This document shows, in pieces, positions 1 to 6,807 of a stretch of DNA of 19,569 nucleotides. A model generated the notes under the pieces. That model was not told the origin of the DNA. It was given only the letters and a program-made list of their open reading frames with translations, and searched no databases. The translations under genes and the position numbers were made by a program. Position 1 is the stretch's first letter, and every line of letters begins with the position of its first letter. Source of the DNA: Opitutia bacterium (GTDB lineage Bacteria > Verrucomicrobiota > Verrucomicrobiae > Opitutales > UBA953); NCBI GenBank assembly GCA_947488485.1, contig CANKZO010000029.1, positions 1 through 19,569 of the forward strand, given 5' to 3'.

Positions 1-63
1 CACGTCTATATCCTCAATAAGGCCGAATCGGCGGTAGAGCTCTTCGCGGCCTTGCGCGATTAA
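1..63 (+). CDS. C-terminal end of an unidentified protein (5' end outside window)
   Basis: The first 63 bases read in frame 1 as a 20-residue tail followed by a TAA stop at 61-63. The tail starts HVYILNKAESAVELFAAL and ends in Arg-Asp. It is an amphipathic, helix-like C-terminus with codon use like the neighbouring genes. No motif is long enough to name a family. The downstream MFS gene starts 56 bases later on the same strand, so the two could share a transcript. No terminator hairpin is visible between them. Confidence 0.55.
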   Translation, partial: HVYILNKAESAVELFAALRD

Positions 64-119
64 GCCGCGCGGGCCTCCAATAGGTTTGTAAAGGCACTCC
101 GCTGGGACTGTGATGGGGG

Positions 120-1388
120 ATGGCCCCTACCCCTGTTTCCTCGGCAACCGGCTGGCAACGTGGCTTCTGGTGCCTGATGGGGACGCAATTTCAGAATGCC
201 TTCAGCGACAATGCGCTCAAGCAGCTGATCATCTTGGTCCTCATGACCAGTGCCGCCGCCTCCGCCGGGGGAGGCTCTCAGGATCGGATGGTCTCCTTGG
301 TGACGGCCGTCTTCTCGGCTCCGTTCATCCTCTTCGCGATGCTGGGCGGGTGGCTGGCAGACCGAAACAGCAAGCAACGCGTGATGGTCAATGTGAAGGT
401 CGCGGAAATAGGCATCATGGCGTTCGCTGGCCTCGCCCTGGCGACTGGAAACTTAGTGCTCAATCTCGCGGCCGTCTTCCTGATGGGTTGTCATAGCGCC
501 ATTTTCGCGCCGTCCAAATATGGCATCTTGCCCGAAATCCTGCCCCACGAGAAACTGTCTTGGGGTAACGGCATCCTCGCCCTGCTGACGTTCCTCGGCG
601 TCATCCTCGGTACGGTGGCCGCCGGGCTCTTCTCAGATACCTTGAAGGGGTACGAGACCAAGGGGCTCGAGTGGATTGCCGGTCCGATCTTGATGGTGAT
701 CGCTTTCCTCGGCTGGTTGCTCAGCCGGCAGATCACGCCGGTCCCTGCCGCCAACCCGACCTGTCCGGTCCGCATCAATCCCGTCACCAACCTCTGGCGC
801 CAGCTGATGATCATCAAGCAGGACCGCGACCTTTGGCGCGCGTGCTGGGGTAACACCGGCTTCTATTTCATCTCGGCCTTGGTGATGATGAACGTGGTGG
901 TCTTCGGGCGGGGCGTCTTGAATCTCAGCGACACCGATAACAGCCTGATGAACGTCTGGCTGGCGCTCGGCATCGGCTTCGGCAGCGTCGTCGCGGGTTA
1001 TGCCTCCCGCGGTCACATCGAATATCGTCTCGTGCCGATCGGCGCGCTCGGTCTGGCCCTGAGCACCGTGCCGATGGGTATGGAGGGTGTCACGGCCGGC
1101 ACGTTCGGCATCTGCATGGCCACCTTAGGCTTCTCCGCCGGCTTGTTCATCGTCCCGATCGTCTCCGTCATCCAGCATCGTCCCGCGCCTGAGGACAAAG
1201 GCTCTGTGCAGGGTGCGGTGAGCAGCCTTAGCTTCATCGGCATCCTTTTCGCCGCTGGCGTGCAATGGGTCGCCCGCGAGACCTTCCAGATCACCTCCGG
1301 CCAGGTATTCTGGGTCTGCGGGGCCTCGGCGATCATCTGCGGCGCCTATGCGGCGATCTCCCGCGGCCGATTTATCAAGGCCGAGTAG
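120..1388 (+). CDS. MFS transporter, LplT-like (lysophospholipid transporter family)
   Basis: Predicted inner-membrane major facilitator superfamily protein of 422 residues, with repeated hydrophobic segments consistent with about 12 helices. The N-terminus (TQFQNAFSDNALKQ, residues 22-35) and the segment SAIFAPSKYGILPE (126-139) followed by a WGN-type turn match the LplT/Aas-type subfamily. In that subfamily the transporter flips lysophospholipids for re-acylation and is often fused to or beside an acyltransferase/acyl-ACP synthetase. MFS motif A appears as GGWLADRNSKQRV (76-88). No acyltransferase lies next to it here, so the substrate is inferred from family resemblance only. The ATG at 120 is preceded by a G-rich stretch but no clear ribosome site. 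The gene ends 9 bases from the convergent gcvP stop. Confidence 0.75.
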   Translation: MAPTPVSSATGWQRGFWCLMGTQFQNAFSDNALKQLIILVLMTSAAASAGGGSQDRMVSLVTAVFSAPFILFAMLGGWLADRNSKQRVMVNVKVAEIGIMAFAGLALATGNLVLNLAAVFLMGCHSAIFAPSKYGILPEILPHEKLSWGNGILALLTFLGVILGTVAAGLFSDTLKGYETKGLEWIAGPILMVIAFLGWLLSRQITPVPAANPTCPVRINPVTNLWRQLMIIKQDRDLWRACWGNTGFYFISALVMMNVVVFGRGVLNLSDTDNSLMNVWLALGIGFGSVVAGYASRGHIEYRLVPIGALGLALSTVPMGMEGVTAGTFGICMATLGFSAGLFIVPIVSVIQHRPAPEDKGSVQGAVSSLSFIGILFAAGVQWVARETFQITSGQVFWVCGASAIICGAYAAISRGRFIKAE

Positions 1389-1397
1389 GCCGGTCGC

Positions 1398-4379
1398 TCA
1401 GACTGTCGCCAGCACCCGCTGCTTGATCTCGGCGACGGGCATCGCGTTGAGCAGGACGGGGGAGAGACGGTTCTCGTTGATCAGCGGGAGGGCCGTGAGG
1501 TGTTCGCTGAGCACCAGGTTACGGTTCGCGGCGACTTCGTCGACGCGGTCGACCGGCGTGAAGCGCGGGGTCGACTTGAGGACTTCCGGGTTCGTGCGGA
1601 TGAGGTCGCCGATGGCCAGCACGACCTCGGCGAAACGGTCCAGCTCGGTCTTCGTGTAGGACTCGGTCGGCTCGATCATCAGGCCGAAGACTTCGGGGAA
1701 GGCGACGGTCGGGGCGTGGAAGCCGAAGTCGAGGAAGAGCTTGCCGACGCGGGCGATGATGCCCGCGCGCGGGATGCCGGCGGCTTCGATGCGCTTGAAG
1801 TCCTCTTCGGTGAGCGTGAGGATGAACTCGTGCATGCGCGGCACGCCGTCGGCCGCGGCCGGCAGCGAAGGGAAATGTTTGCCGAGCTTCGAGAACAGGT
1901 AGCGGCTGGAGAGGACGGACATCGCGGCCATGCGGCGGACGCCTTCCTTGCCGAGGCGCTGCAGGTAGGTGTAGACGCGCACCTTGTGGGCGAAGTTACC
2001 CCAGTGGCGGTGGAAGGAGCCAATGCTATGCTTCGGCTTCACGGCCACGTAGGTGTCGCCGTGCTTCTCGATCTGGAAGCCAGGGAGGAAGTCCACGAGG
2101 CGCTCGGACACGGCCACGATGCCGTCGCCAGGGCCGCCGCCGCCGTGCGGGACGGTCCAGGTCTTGTGCAGGTTGTTGTGGACGGCGTCGACGCCGAGGG
2201 CGCCGAGGTTCACCCAGCCCGCGATGGCGTTCATGTTGGCGCCGTCCATGTAGACGAGGCCGCCGATGCGGTGGATTTCCGCGGCCATCTTCTGGAAGTC
2301 GGTCTCGAAGACGCCCGAGGTGTTCGGGTTGGTCACCATCATGCCTGCGATGCGCGGACCGAACTCGGCGATCTTCGCGGCGAAGTCGGCCTGGTCGACG
2401 CGACCGTCAGGGGCGGACTTCAGGAGCACGATGCCCGAAGGCGAGCCGTCGGGGTTGCGCTTGGTGGCGTAGCCGGCCGTGGTGGCGGTGGCGAAGTTCG
2501 TGCCGTGGGCAGTCGTCGGGATGAGGATGATGTCACGGTGCTGGCCGTGGTGGCGGTGGTAGGCCTGGAAGAGCTTGAGGCCGACGAGTTCGCCTTGGGC
2601 GCCGGCGACGGGCTGGGTGGTCAGGCCGGCGAGGCCGGTGATCTTGCGGAGCCATTCCTGGATCTGCCAGAGGAGCTCGAGCGAGCCCTGCGCGTCTTCA
2701 GCGGGCGCCTGCGGGTGCAGGCCGGTGAAACCCGGCAGGCCCGCGGCCCAGTCGTTGATGTGCGGGTTATACTTCATCGTGCACGAACCGAGCGGGAAGC
2801 AGCCGGTGTCGGGCGAGACGTTGAGTTCGCCGAGCTTCGAGTAGTAAGCCTTCAGTTCCGAGAGCGGGAAGGAGGGCAGGCCCACGGCGCCTTGGCGGAG
2901 CAGGGCGGCAGGGACTTCGGGGAGGGCCTTCGTGCCGGCGGACTTGCCGTAGAGGCCTTCGAAGAAGGCGACGAGCTTGTCGGTGTCGGCGGAGGTCTGG
3001 AGGTCGCTGAAGGAGACCTTGAGCAGCGAGCAGTGGCAGGGCGTGCGGCCAGTGATGTCGACGCCCACGTGCAGGCCGGCGGCCCGGCCCTTGGCGATCA
3101 CCGCGGCGGCGGGCTCGGGGAGCATCAGGCTGAACTCGTTCCAGAAGGCCTGGTCGGCGTAGCAGACCTTGAGGCCCGGGATGTTGTGCAGCTTCGCGGC
3201 GGCGCGGCGGGCCTGATCGCGGCCGGCGACGCAGGAGGCGGCCATGCCGGCTTCGCCGCGGGCGAGGATGGCGGCGCCGGCGATGGTGGCGATGAAGGCC
3301 TGGTTGGAGCAGATGTTGGACGTAGCCTTGTCCTTGCGGATGTGCTGCTCGCGGGTGGACATCACCATCACGATGCAATCGCGGCCGGCGTTGTCCTTGG
3401 CCTTGCCGACGAAGCGTCCGGGGGTCTCGCGGACTTCGTTCTTCTTGTCGGCGTGGTGGCGGACGGCGAAGATGCCGAGGCCGGGGCCGCCGAAGTTGGC
3501 GCCGATGGCGAGGTGCTGGCCTTCGCCGACGAGGATGTCGGCGCCTTTCTGGCCGTATTGTGCGGGAGCCTTGAGGCCACCGGTGGCCAGAAGCATAGGG
3601 TCGATGACCGCGATGGATTTCACGCCGGCGGTGGCGCACGCGTCGGTCAGGGCGTCGACGTCTTCGAGGAGGCCGAGGGCGTTGATCTGCGGGAAGATGA
3701 CGGCGGCGAGCTGCTTGCCGAGGCGCGCGGCGGCGGCGGCGATGCCGGCGGCGGACAGGCGGCCCGTGGCATCCTCGGGGGCGAGGAATTCCAGTCTCAC
3801 CGACGTGCCGGCGACGTGCGTACGCAGGACTTCGAGGTCGGACGGCATCAGGTTTCCGGCGACGAGTACGGTGTTCGCTTCGGCGTCGGCCATGCGCACG
3901 GCGCAGACGGCGGCTTCGAAGAGCGCGCTGGCGCGTTCGTAGAGCGAGGAGTTGACGGCTTCGAAACCGGTCAGCTGGGCGAGCGTGGACTGGTAGATCC
4001 AGTGCGTGATCAGCGTGCCCTGCGAGCGCTCGGGCTGGTAAGGCGTGTAGGAGGTCGTGAGGTTACGGATCGAGCAGACGTGGCCGACGATCTCATGCGT
4101 GCGGTAGACCTGCAGGCCGTCGCCGAGGAAGGCGGTCTTGACCGAGTTCTTCTGCGAGAGCGCTTCCATGCGGTCCGCCAGGGCCTGGTAGGCGAGTTCC
4201 TCGGGCAGGTCCTGCGGACCGGCGAACTGCACCGCGCGGTCGATGTGCGAGTACATGTCCGGGAAGTCCTTCGAGCCGACGGCGGCGAACATCGCCTGGA
4301 TGTCGGCCTCGGTCGCCGCGATGTAATGGCGGGCGAGTTCGCGGGAGATTTTGGACGGATCGTAAGGCAGTTGGGCCAT
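1398..4379 (-). CDS. gcvP: Glycine dehydrogenase (decarboxylating), P-protein of the glycine cleavage system, single-chain type
   Basis: 993-residue PLP enzyme that decarboxylates glycine and passes the aminomethyl group to the lipoyl H-protein. Both halves, GcvPA-like and GcvPB-like, are in one chain, as in E. coli (about 957 residues). The N-terminal half has the family segments TSYTPYQPE and SLYERASALFEA. The C-terminal half carries NNLHKTWTVPHGGGGPG, whose Lys739 is the expected PLP Schiff-base lysine. The ATG at 4379 gives the family-typical start MAQLPYDPSKISRELARHY; an upstream in-frame TTG at 4421 would add 14 residues with no family support. No Shine-Dalgarno is seen. Genes for the T-, H- and L-proteins are absent from the window, so gcvP stands alone, divergent from nth. 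A very long antisense open frame over this gene is a codon-bias shadow. Confidence 0.95.
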   Translation of the reverse strand: MAQLPYDPSKISRELARHYIAATEADIQAMFAAVGSKDFPDMYSHIDRAVQFAGPQDLPEELAYQALADRMEALSQKNSVKTAFLGDGLQVYRTHEIVGHVCSIRNLTTSYTPYQPERSQGTLITHWIYQSTLAQLTGFEAVNSSLYERASALFEAAVCAVRMADAEANTVLVAGNLMPSDLEVLRTHVAGTSVRLEFLAPEDATGRLSAAGIAAAAARLGKQLAAVIFPQINALGLLEDVDALTDACATAGVKSIAVIDPMLLATGGLKAPAQYGQKGADILVGEGQHLAIGANFGGPGLGIFAVRHHADKKNEVRETPGRFVGKAKDNAGRDCIVMVMSTREQHIRKDKATSNICSNQAFIATIAGAAILARGEAGMAASCVAGRDQARRAAAKLHNIPGLKVCYADQAFWNEFSLMLPEPAAAVIAKGRAAGLHVGVDITGRTPCHCSLLKVSFSDLQTSADTDKLVAFFEGLYGKSAGTKALPEVPAALLRQGAVGLPSFPLSELKAYYSKLGELNVSPDTGCFPLGSCTMKYNPHINDWAAGLPGFTGLHPQAPAEDAQGSLELLWQIQEWLRKITGLAGLTTQPVAGAQGELVGLKLFQAYHRHHGQHRDIILIPTTAHGTNFATATTAGYATKRNPDGSPSGIVLLKSAPDGRVDQADFAAKIAEFGPRIAGMMVTNPNTSGVFETDFQKMAAEIHRIGGLVYMDGANMNAIAGWVNLGALGVDAVHNNLHKTWTVPHGGGGPGDGIVAVSERLVDFLPGFQIEKHGDTYVAVKPKHSIGSFHRHWGNFAHKVRVYTYLQRLGKEGVRRMAAMSVLSSRYLFSKLGKHFPSLPAAADGVPRMHEFILTLTEEDFKRIEAAGIPRAGIIARVGKLFLDFGFHAPTVAFPEVFGLMIEPTESYTKTELDRFAEVVLAIGDLIRTNPEVLKSTPRFTPVDRVDEVAANRNLVLSEHLTALPLINENRLSPVLLNAMPVAEIKQRVLATV

Positions 4380-4558
4380 GGAGATGACGAAGGTTTTTGA
4401 AGGAGGAAACGGGTGTCGCAACCGCCCACCAAAGGAGGGTGGGGGTATTAGAGAATCAGGGTTTCGGCATAAGGTTTGGCAACCCCTGCCGAGGCTTGTG
4501 AATAAGTCGTCCGCCCGACGTGCGTTGCCATCCGCGGAGGGCCGCCCATGGTCGGCCT
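4380..4558. other. Divergent intergenic region between gcvP and nth
   Basis: 179 bases that must hold the promoters of both genes. On the minus strand (gcvP leader) a perfect 6-bp stem, CCCACC/GGTGGG at 4425-4430 and 4438-4443 with a 7-base loop, lies 46-64 bases before the gcvP start. It has no T-run, so it is not a convincing terminator. I could not recognise the conserved tandem core of a glycine riboswitch. For nth, TTGGCA (4467-4472) lies 17 bases before the poor -10 match TGAATA. No promoter call here is firm. Confidence 0.4.
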
Positions 4559-5182
4559 ATGACCAAGCAGGAACGAGCTAACTACGTGGGTAAGGAGCTC
4601 GCGAAGCTCTACCCCGAGACGCCGATACCGTTGGACCATACGGACGCCTTCACGCTCCTGGTGGCGGTGGTGCTTTCGGCCCAGTGCACCGACAAAAAGG
4701 TCAACGAGATCACGCCGGCGCTCTTCGCCGAAGCGGGTACGCCCGCCAAGATGGCCGCGATGACGGAAGCCCGGGTGCTGACGCTGATCCGGCAGCTCGG
4801 CCTGGCGCCGCAGAAGTCCAAGGCGCTCGTCGGCCTGGGGAAGATGCTCATGGCCAAGCACGGTGGCGTCGTGCCGCGGACCTTTGAGGAACTCGAAGAG
4901 CTTCCTGGCGTCGGCCACAAGACCGCCTCGGTCGTGATGGCTCAGGTCTTCGGCGTCCCCGCCTTTCCTGTCGACACGCATATTCACCGTCTGGCCAAGC
5001 GCTGGAAACTCAGCCCGGGCAAGTCCGTCGAGCAGGTCGAAAAAGACCTTAAGCGGCTCTTCCCGGAGGACAGCTGGAACCAGCTGCACCTACGCATCAT
5101 CTTCTACGGCCGCGAGCACTGCACCGCGCGGGGGTGTGAGGGGAAGACGTGTGGGATATGCGGGGCGCTAGCGAAGAAATAG
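4559..5182 (+). CDS. nth: Endonuclease III (DNA glycosylase/AP lyase) with unusual Fe-S cysteine spacing
   Basis: 207-residue helix-hairpin-helix base-excision repair enzyme that removes oxidised pyrimidines and nicks the abasic site. The HhH motif LPGVGHKTA (residues 115-123) holds the catalytic Lys121. VDTHIHRL (138-145) holds the catalytic Asp139. LLVAVVLSAQCTD (33-45) is the standard N-terminal helix. The C-terminal cysteines are C188, C193, C198 and C201 (C-x4-C-x4-C-x2-C), not the usual C-x6-C-x2-C-x5-C, so the cluster loop is a variant form. The ATG at 4559 begins MTKQERANYVGKELAKLYP, which aligns in length with known Nth proteins; an upstream in-frame GTG (4520) would add 13 residues. 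A GGAGG at 4536-4540 is too far upstream to be a normal ribosome site. The stop codon is the first codon of a 12-bp repeat array. Confidence 0.93.
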   Translation: MTKQERANYVGKELAKLYPETPIPLDHTDAFTLLVAVVLSAQCTDKKVNEITPALFAEAGTPAKMAAMTEARVLTLIRQLGLAPQKSKALVGLGKMLMAKHGGVVPRTFEELEELPGVGHKTASVVMAQVFGVPAFPVDTHIHRLAKRWKLSPGKSVEQVEKDLKRLFPEDSWNQLHLRIIFYGREHCTARGCEGKTCGICGALAKK

Positions 5183-5227
5183 AGGACTGCGTGGGTCACT
5201 GAATGGAGGGCTGAGTGGAGGACTGAA
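5180..5227 (+). repeat. Tandem 12-bp repeat, left array (4 units)
   Basis: Four consecutive 12-bp units: TAGAGGACTGCG, TGGGTCACTGAA, TGGAGGGCTGAG, TGGAGGACTGAA. The consensus is TGGAGGACTGAR. The first unit contains the nth stop codon. The units stay in the nth reading frame, so reading past the stop would give a Trp-Arg-Thr/Ala-Glu tetrapeptide repeat ending at TAG (5228-5230). The same unit recurs in reverse orientation at 5272-5319. Confidence 0.85.
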
Positions 5228-5271
5228 TAGATTAAAATACCAAAGACATGGGGCCGGTTGCATCGCATCCA

Positions 5272-5319
5272 TTCAGCCCTCCATGCAGTCCTCCACGCTG
5301 CCCTCAACTCAGTCCTCTC
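5272..5319 (-). repeat. Tandem 12-bp repeat, right array in inverted orientation (4 units)
   Basis: Read on the minus strand the units are GAGAGGACTGAG, TTGAGGGCAGCG, TGGAGGACTGCA and TGGAGGGCTGAA, the same consensus as the left array. They begin three bases past the thioesterase stop (TGA, 5325-5323) and stay in that gene's frame. The innermost left and right units (5216-5227 and 5272-5283) match in 11 of 12 positions. A transcript from either side could therefore fold into a long imperfect hairpin with a loop of about 44 bases. Confidence 0.85.
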
Positions 5320-5322
5320 TTC

Positions 5323-5766
5323 TCAAGCCCTGATCAACGCTTCATGCTTCCCTCTGAACTCGTCGCTCCAGGCGGAGGGCTGATGGGTCGTGCCGTCCAT
5401 GCGGCAGATGGTGCGTGAGGCCTTGGCGTAAAGGACGGAGTGGTCCGGGCTCCGGAACTCGACATCCACCGTCAGGCCGGCCGCGCGGACTTTACGGACG
5501 CTGAGGATCAGCTTCACGTCGCATTCCGGGCGGATGGCGACGAGGTAGTGCAGGTCGATATCTCGGACCACCACGTAGACGTCCGGCGCCACGGCAGGGT
5601 CGATGGTGTCCTTGCCCATCAAGGCGATGAACATCACCTTCTGCGCGCGTTCCATCATGAGCACGTAGTGCGAGTGATGGAGGATCCCGAGCCCGTCGGT
5701 CTGGTCGAACCAGGTCCGGATGGTCACGTGGAAAGTCTTGTCAGGCTGGAGTCCGTCGGCGGGCAT
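5323..5766 (-). CDS. Hotdog-fold acyl-CoA thioesterase, YbgC/4HBT family
   Basis: 147-residue single hotdog domain. The segment FDQTDGLGILHHSHYVLMMERA corresponds to the YbgC/4HBT active-site motif (D-x-D-x-x-G-x-x-x-H-x-x-Y-x-x-x-x-E-R). Asp24 is the expected catalytic residue and an adjacent His (30-31) sits at the conserved position. Family members hydrolyse acyl-CoA or acyl-carrier thioesters in the cytoplasm. The gene is third behind oleC and oleD on the same strand, 45 bases after the oleD stop, so it is probably co-transcribed and may act on acyl thioesters related to olefin synthesis (inference). The ATG at 5766 was chosen; an in-frame TTG at 5802 would leave only a 9-base gap to oleD and add 12 residues. 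The stop codon abuts the inverted 12-bp repeat array. Confidence 0.82.
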   Translation of the reverse strand: MPADGLQPDKTFHVTIRTWFDQTDGLGILHHSHYVLMMERAQKVMFIALMGKDTIDPAVAPDVYVVVRDIDLHYLVAIRPECDVKLILSVRKVRAAGLTVDVEFRSPDHSVLYAKASRTICRMDGTTHQPSAWSDEFRGKHEALIRA

Positions 5767-5811
5767 GGTTGAGAGGGATGCGGTGAAAGCGGGGCGGGGC
5801 AAGCGAACGCA

Positions 5812-6807
5812 TCACTTCCTGCGCAGGGTGGCCGCGAGGCGGTCCAGTTCGGCCCAGGTGTCGACGGCGGGCTTGAGGCCGAGATCGCGCCGGGCGGCGG
5901 AGACGTCATACCAGTGATCCTTCGCGAGTTCGACCGCCACGAAGCGGGTCATGGGCGGTTCGCCCTTGAGGCGGCCAATCGTCCAGACGCCTTCGAGCAG
6001 CGCGCCCAGCCAGTAGGCCGCACGCTGGCTGATCCGACGCGTGACGGGCTTTTCGCCGGCGCCGACGAGCAGGCGGTTGATGAACTCCCAGAGTTTCACG
6101 GGTTCGCCCTGCGAGAGGAAGTAGGCCTTGCCGTTGGCGCGTCCGGCGAGGAGCGCGTCCAGCGCGCCGAGGTGCGCGTCGGCCGCGGTGTCGACGTGCG
6201 TGACGTCGACCTGGTTCTGGCCGTCGCCGACGATGCGGAGCTTGCCGGCGCGCGCGCGGGCCAGAATCCGCGGGAAGATATGCGGGTCTCCCGGACCCCA
6301 GATCAGGTGCGGGCGGAGCGCGCAGACCTTGAGCTGCTCCGAAGCGGCCTTGAGCGCGACCTCCTCGGCGACGGCCTTCGTCTCCGCGTAGGCGCAGAGC
6401 CAGTTATCGCCGTAAGGCAGGGATTCGTCGGCGCCGCGGAAGGCTTCGCCGTTGAAGACGACGCTCGGGGTGCTCGTGTGTACGAGGGCGCGTACACCAT
6501 GGGCTTGGCAGGCGTCGACGACGTGCGAAGTGCCGTCGATATTGATGCGCAGGTAATCTTCCCAAGGGCCCCAGACGCCGGCCTTGGCCGCCACGTGGAA
6601 GACGTAGTCGCAGCCCTTGACCGCGGCGTCGACCGTCGCGCGGTCGCCGATGTCGCCGCGGACAAATTCGATCTGGCTGGCGAGTTCGCCGGTCAGCGGG
6701 GTGCGGCCGAGGATGCGGACGCGGTAGCCGCGGGAGAGGCAGCGGCGGACGACCGCCTGACCGAGGAAGCCGGCGCCGCCGGTGACGAGGACGAGCGGGG
6801 TGTTCAT
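5812..6807 (-). CDS. oleD: OleD-like NAD(P)-dependent 2-alkyl-3-oxoalkanoate reductase (3-beta-HSD-type SDR)
   Basis: 331-residue extended SDR. The Rossmann motif TGGAGFLG (9-16) gives G10-x-x-G13-x-x-G16, and Tyr140-x-x-x-Lys144 in YAETK is the catalytic pair. Segments HTSTPSVVFNG (110-120), LRPHLIWGPGD, VDVTHVDTAADAHL and GKAYFLSQGEP closely resemble OleD of head-to-head olefin synthesis. OleD reduces the 2-alkyl-3-ketoacid made by OleA to the beta-hydroxy acid. The start ATG (6807-6805) overlaps the oleC stop TGA (6806-6804) as ATGA, indicating translational coupling and a shared transcript. The direct oleC neighbour makes OleD more likely than a sterol or sugar-epimerising SDR. The substrate chain length cannot be told from sequence. 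Confidence 0.85.
   Translation of the reverse strand: MNTPLVLVTGGAGFLGQAVVRRCLSRGYRVRILGRTPLTGELASQIEFVRGDIGDRATVDAAVKGCDYVFHVAAKAGVWGPWEDYLRINIDGTSHVVDACQAHGVRALVHTSTPSVVFNGEAFRGADESLPYGDNWLCAYAETKAVAEEVALKAASEQLKVCALRPHLIWGPGDPHIFPRILARARAGKLRIVGDGQNQVDVTHVDTAADAHLGALDALLAGRANGKAYFLSQGEPVKLWEFINRLLVGAGEKPVTRRISQRAAYWLGALLEGVWTIGRLKGEPPMTRFVAVELAKDHWYDVSAARRDLGLKPAVDTWAELDRLAATLRRK

Noticed and set aside
1500..4400. 966-codon open reading frame on the plus strand opposite gcvP
   Set aside because: Its translation is Gly/Ala/Val/Asp/Glu-rich with no family motif. It mirrors the GC-biased third positions of gcvP, whose motifs are unambiguous.
4380..4558. Glycine riboswitch expected upstream of gcvP
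   Set aside because: I could not find the conserved tandem aptamer core on the minus strand. The one hairpin here (4425-4443) is too small to be it.
5104..5307. 67-codon minus-strand frame beginning MRAAWRTAWRAEW
   Set aside because: It is the 12-bp repeat read through, continuing antisense into nth. It has no start signal, and the repeat explains it.
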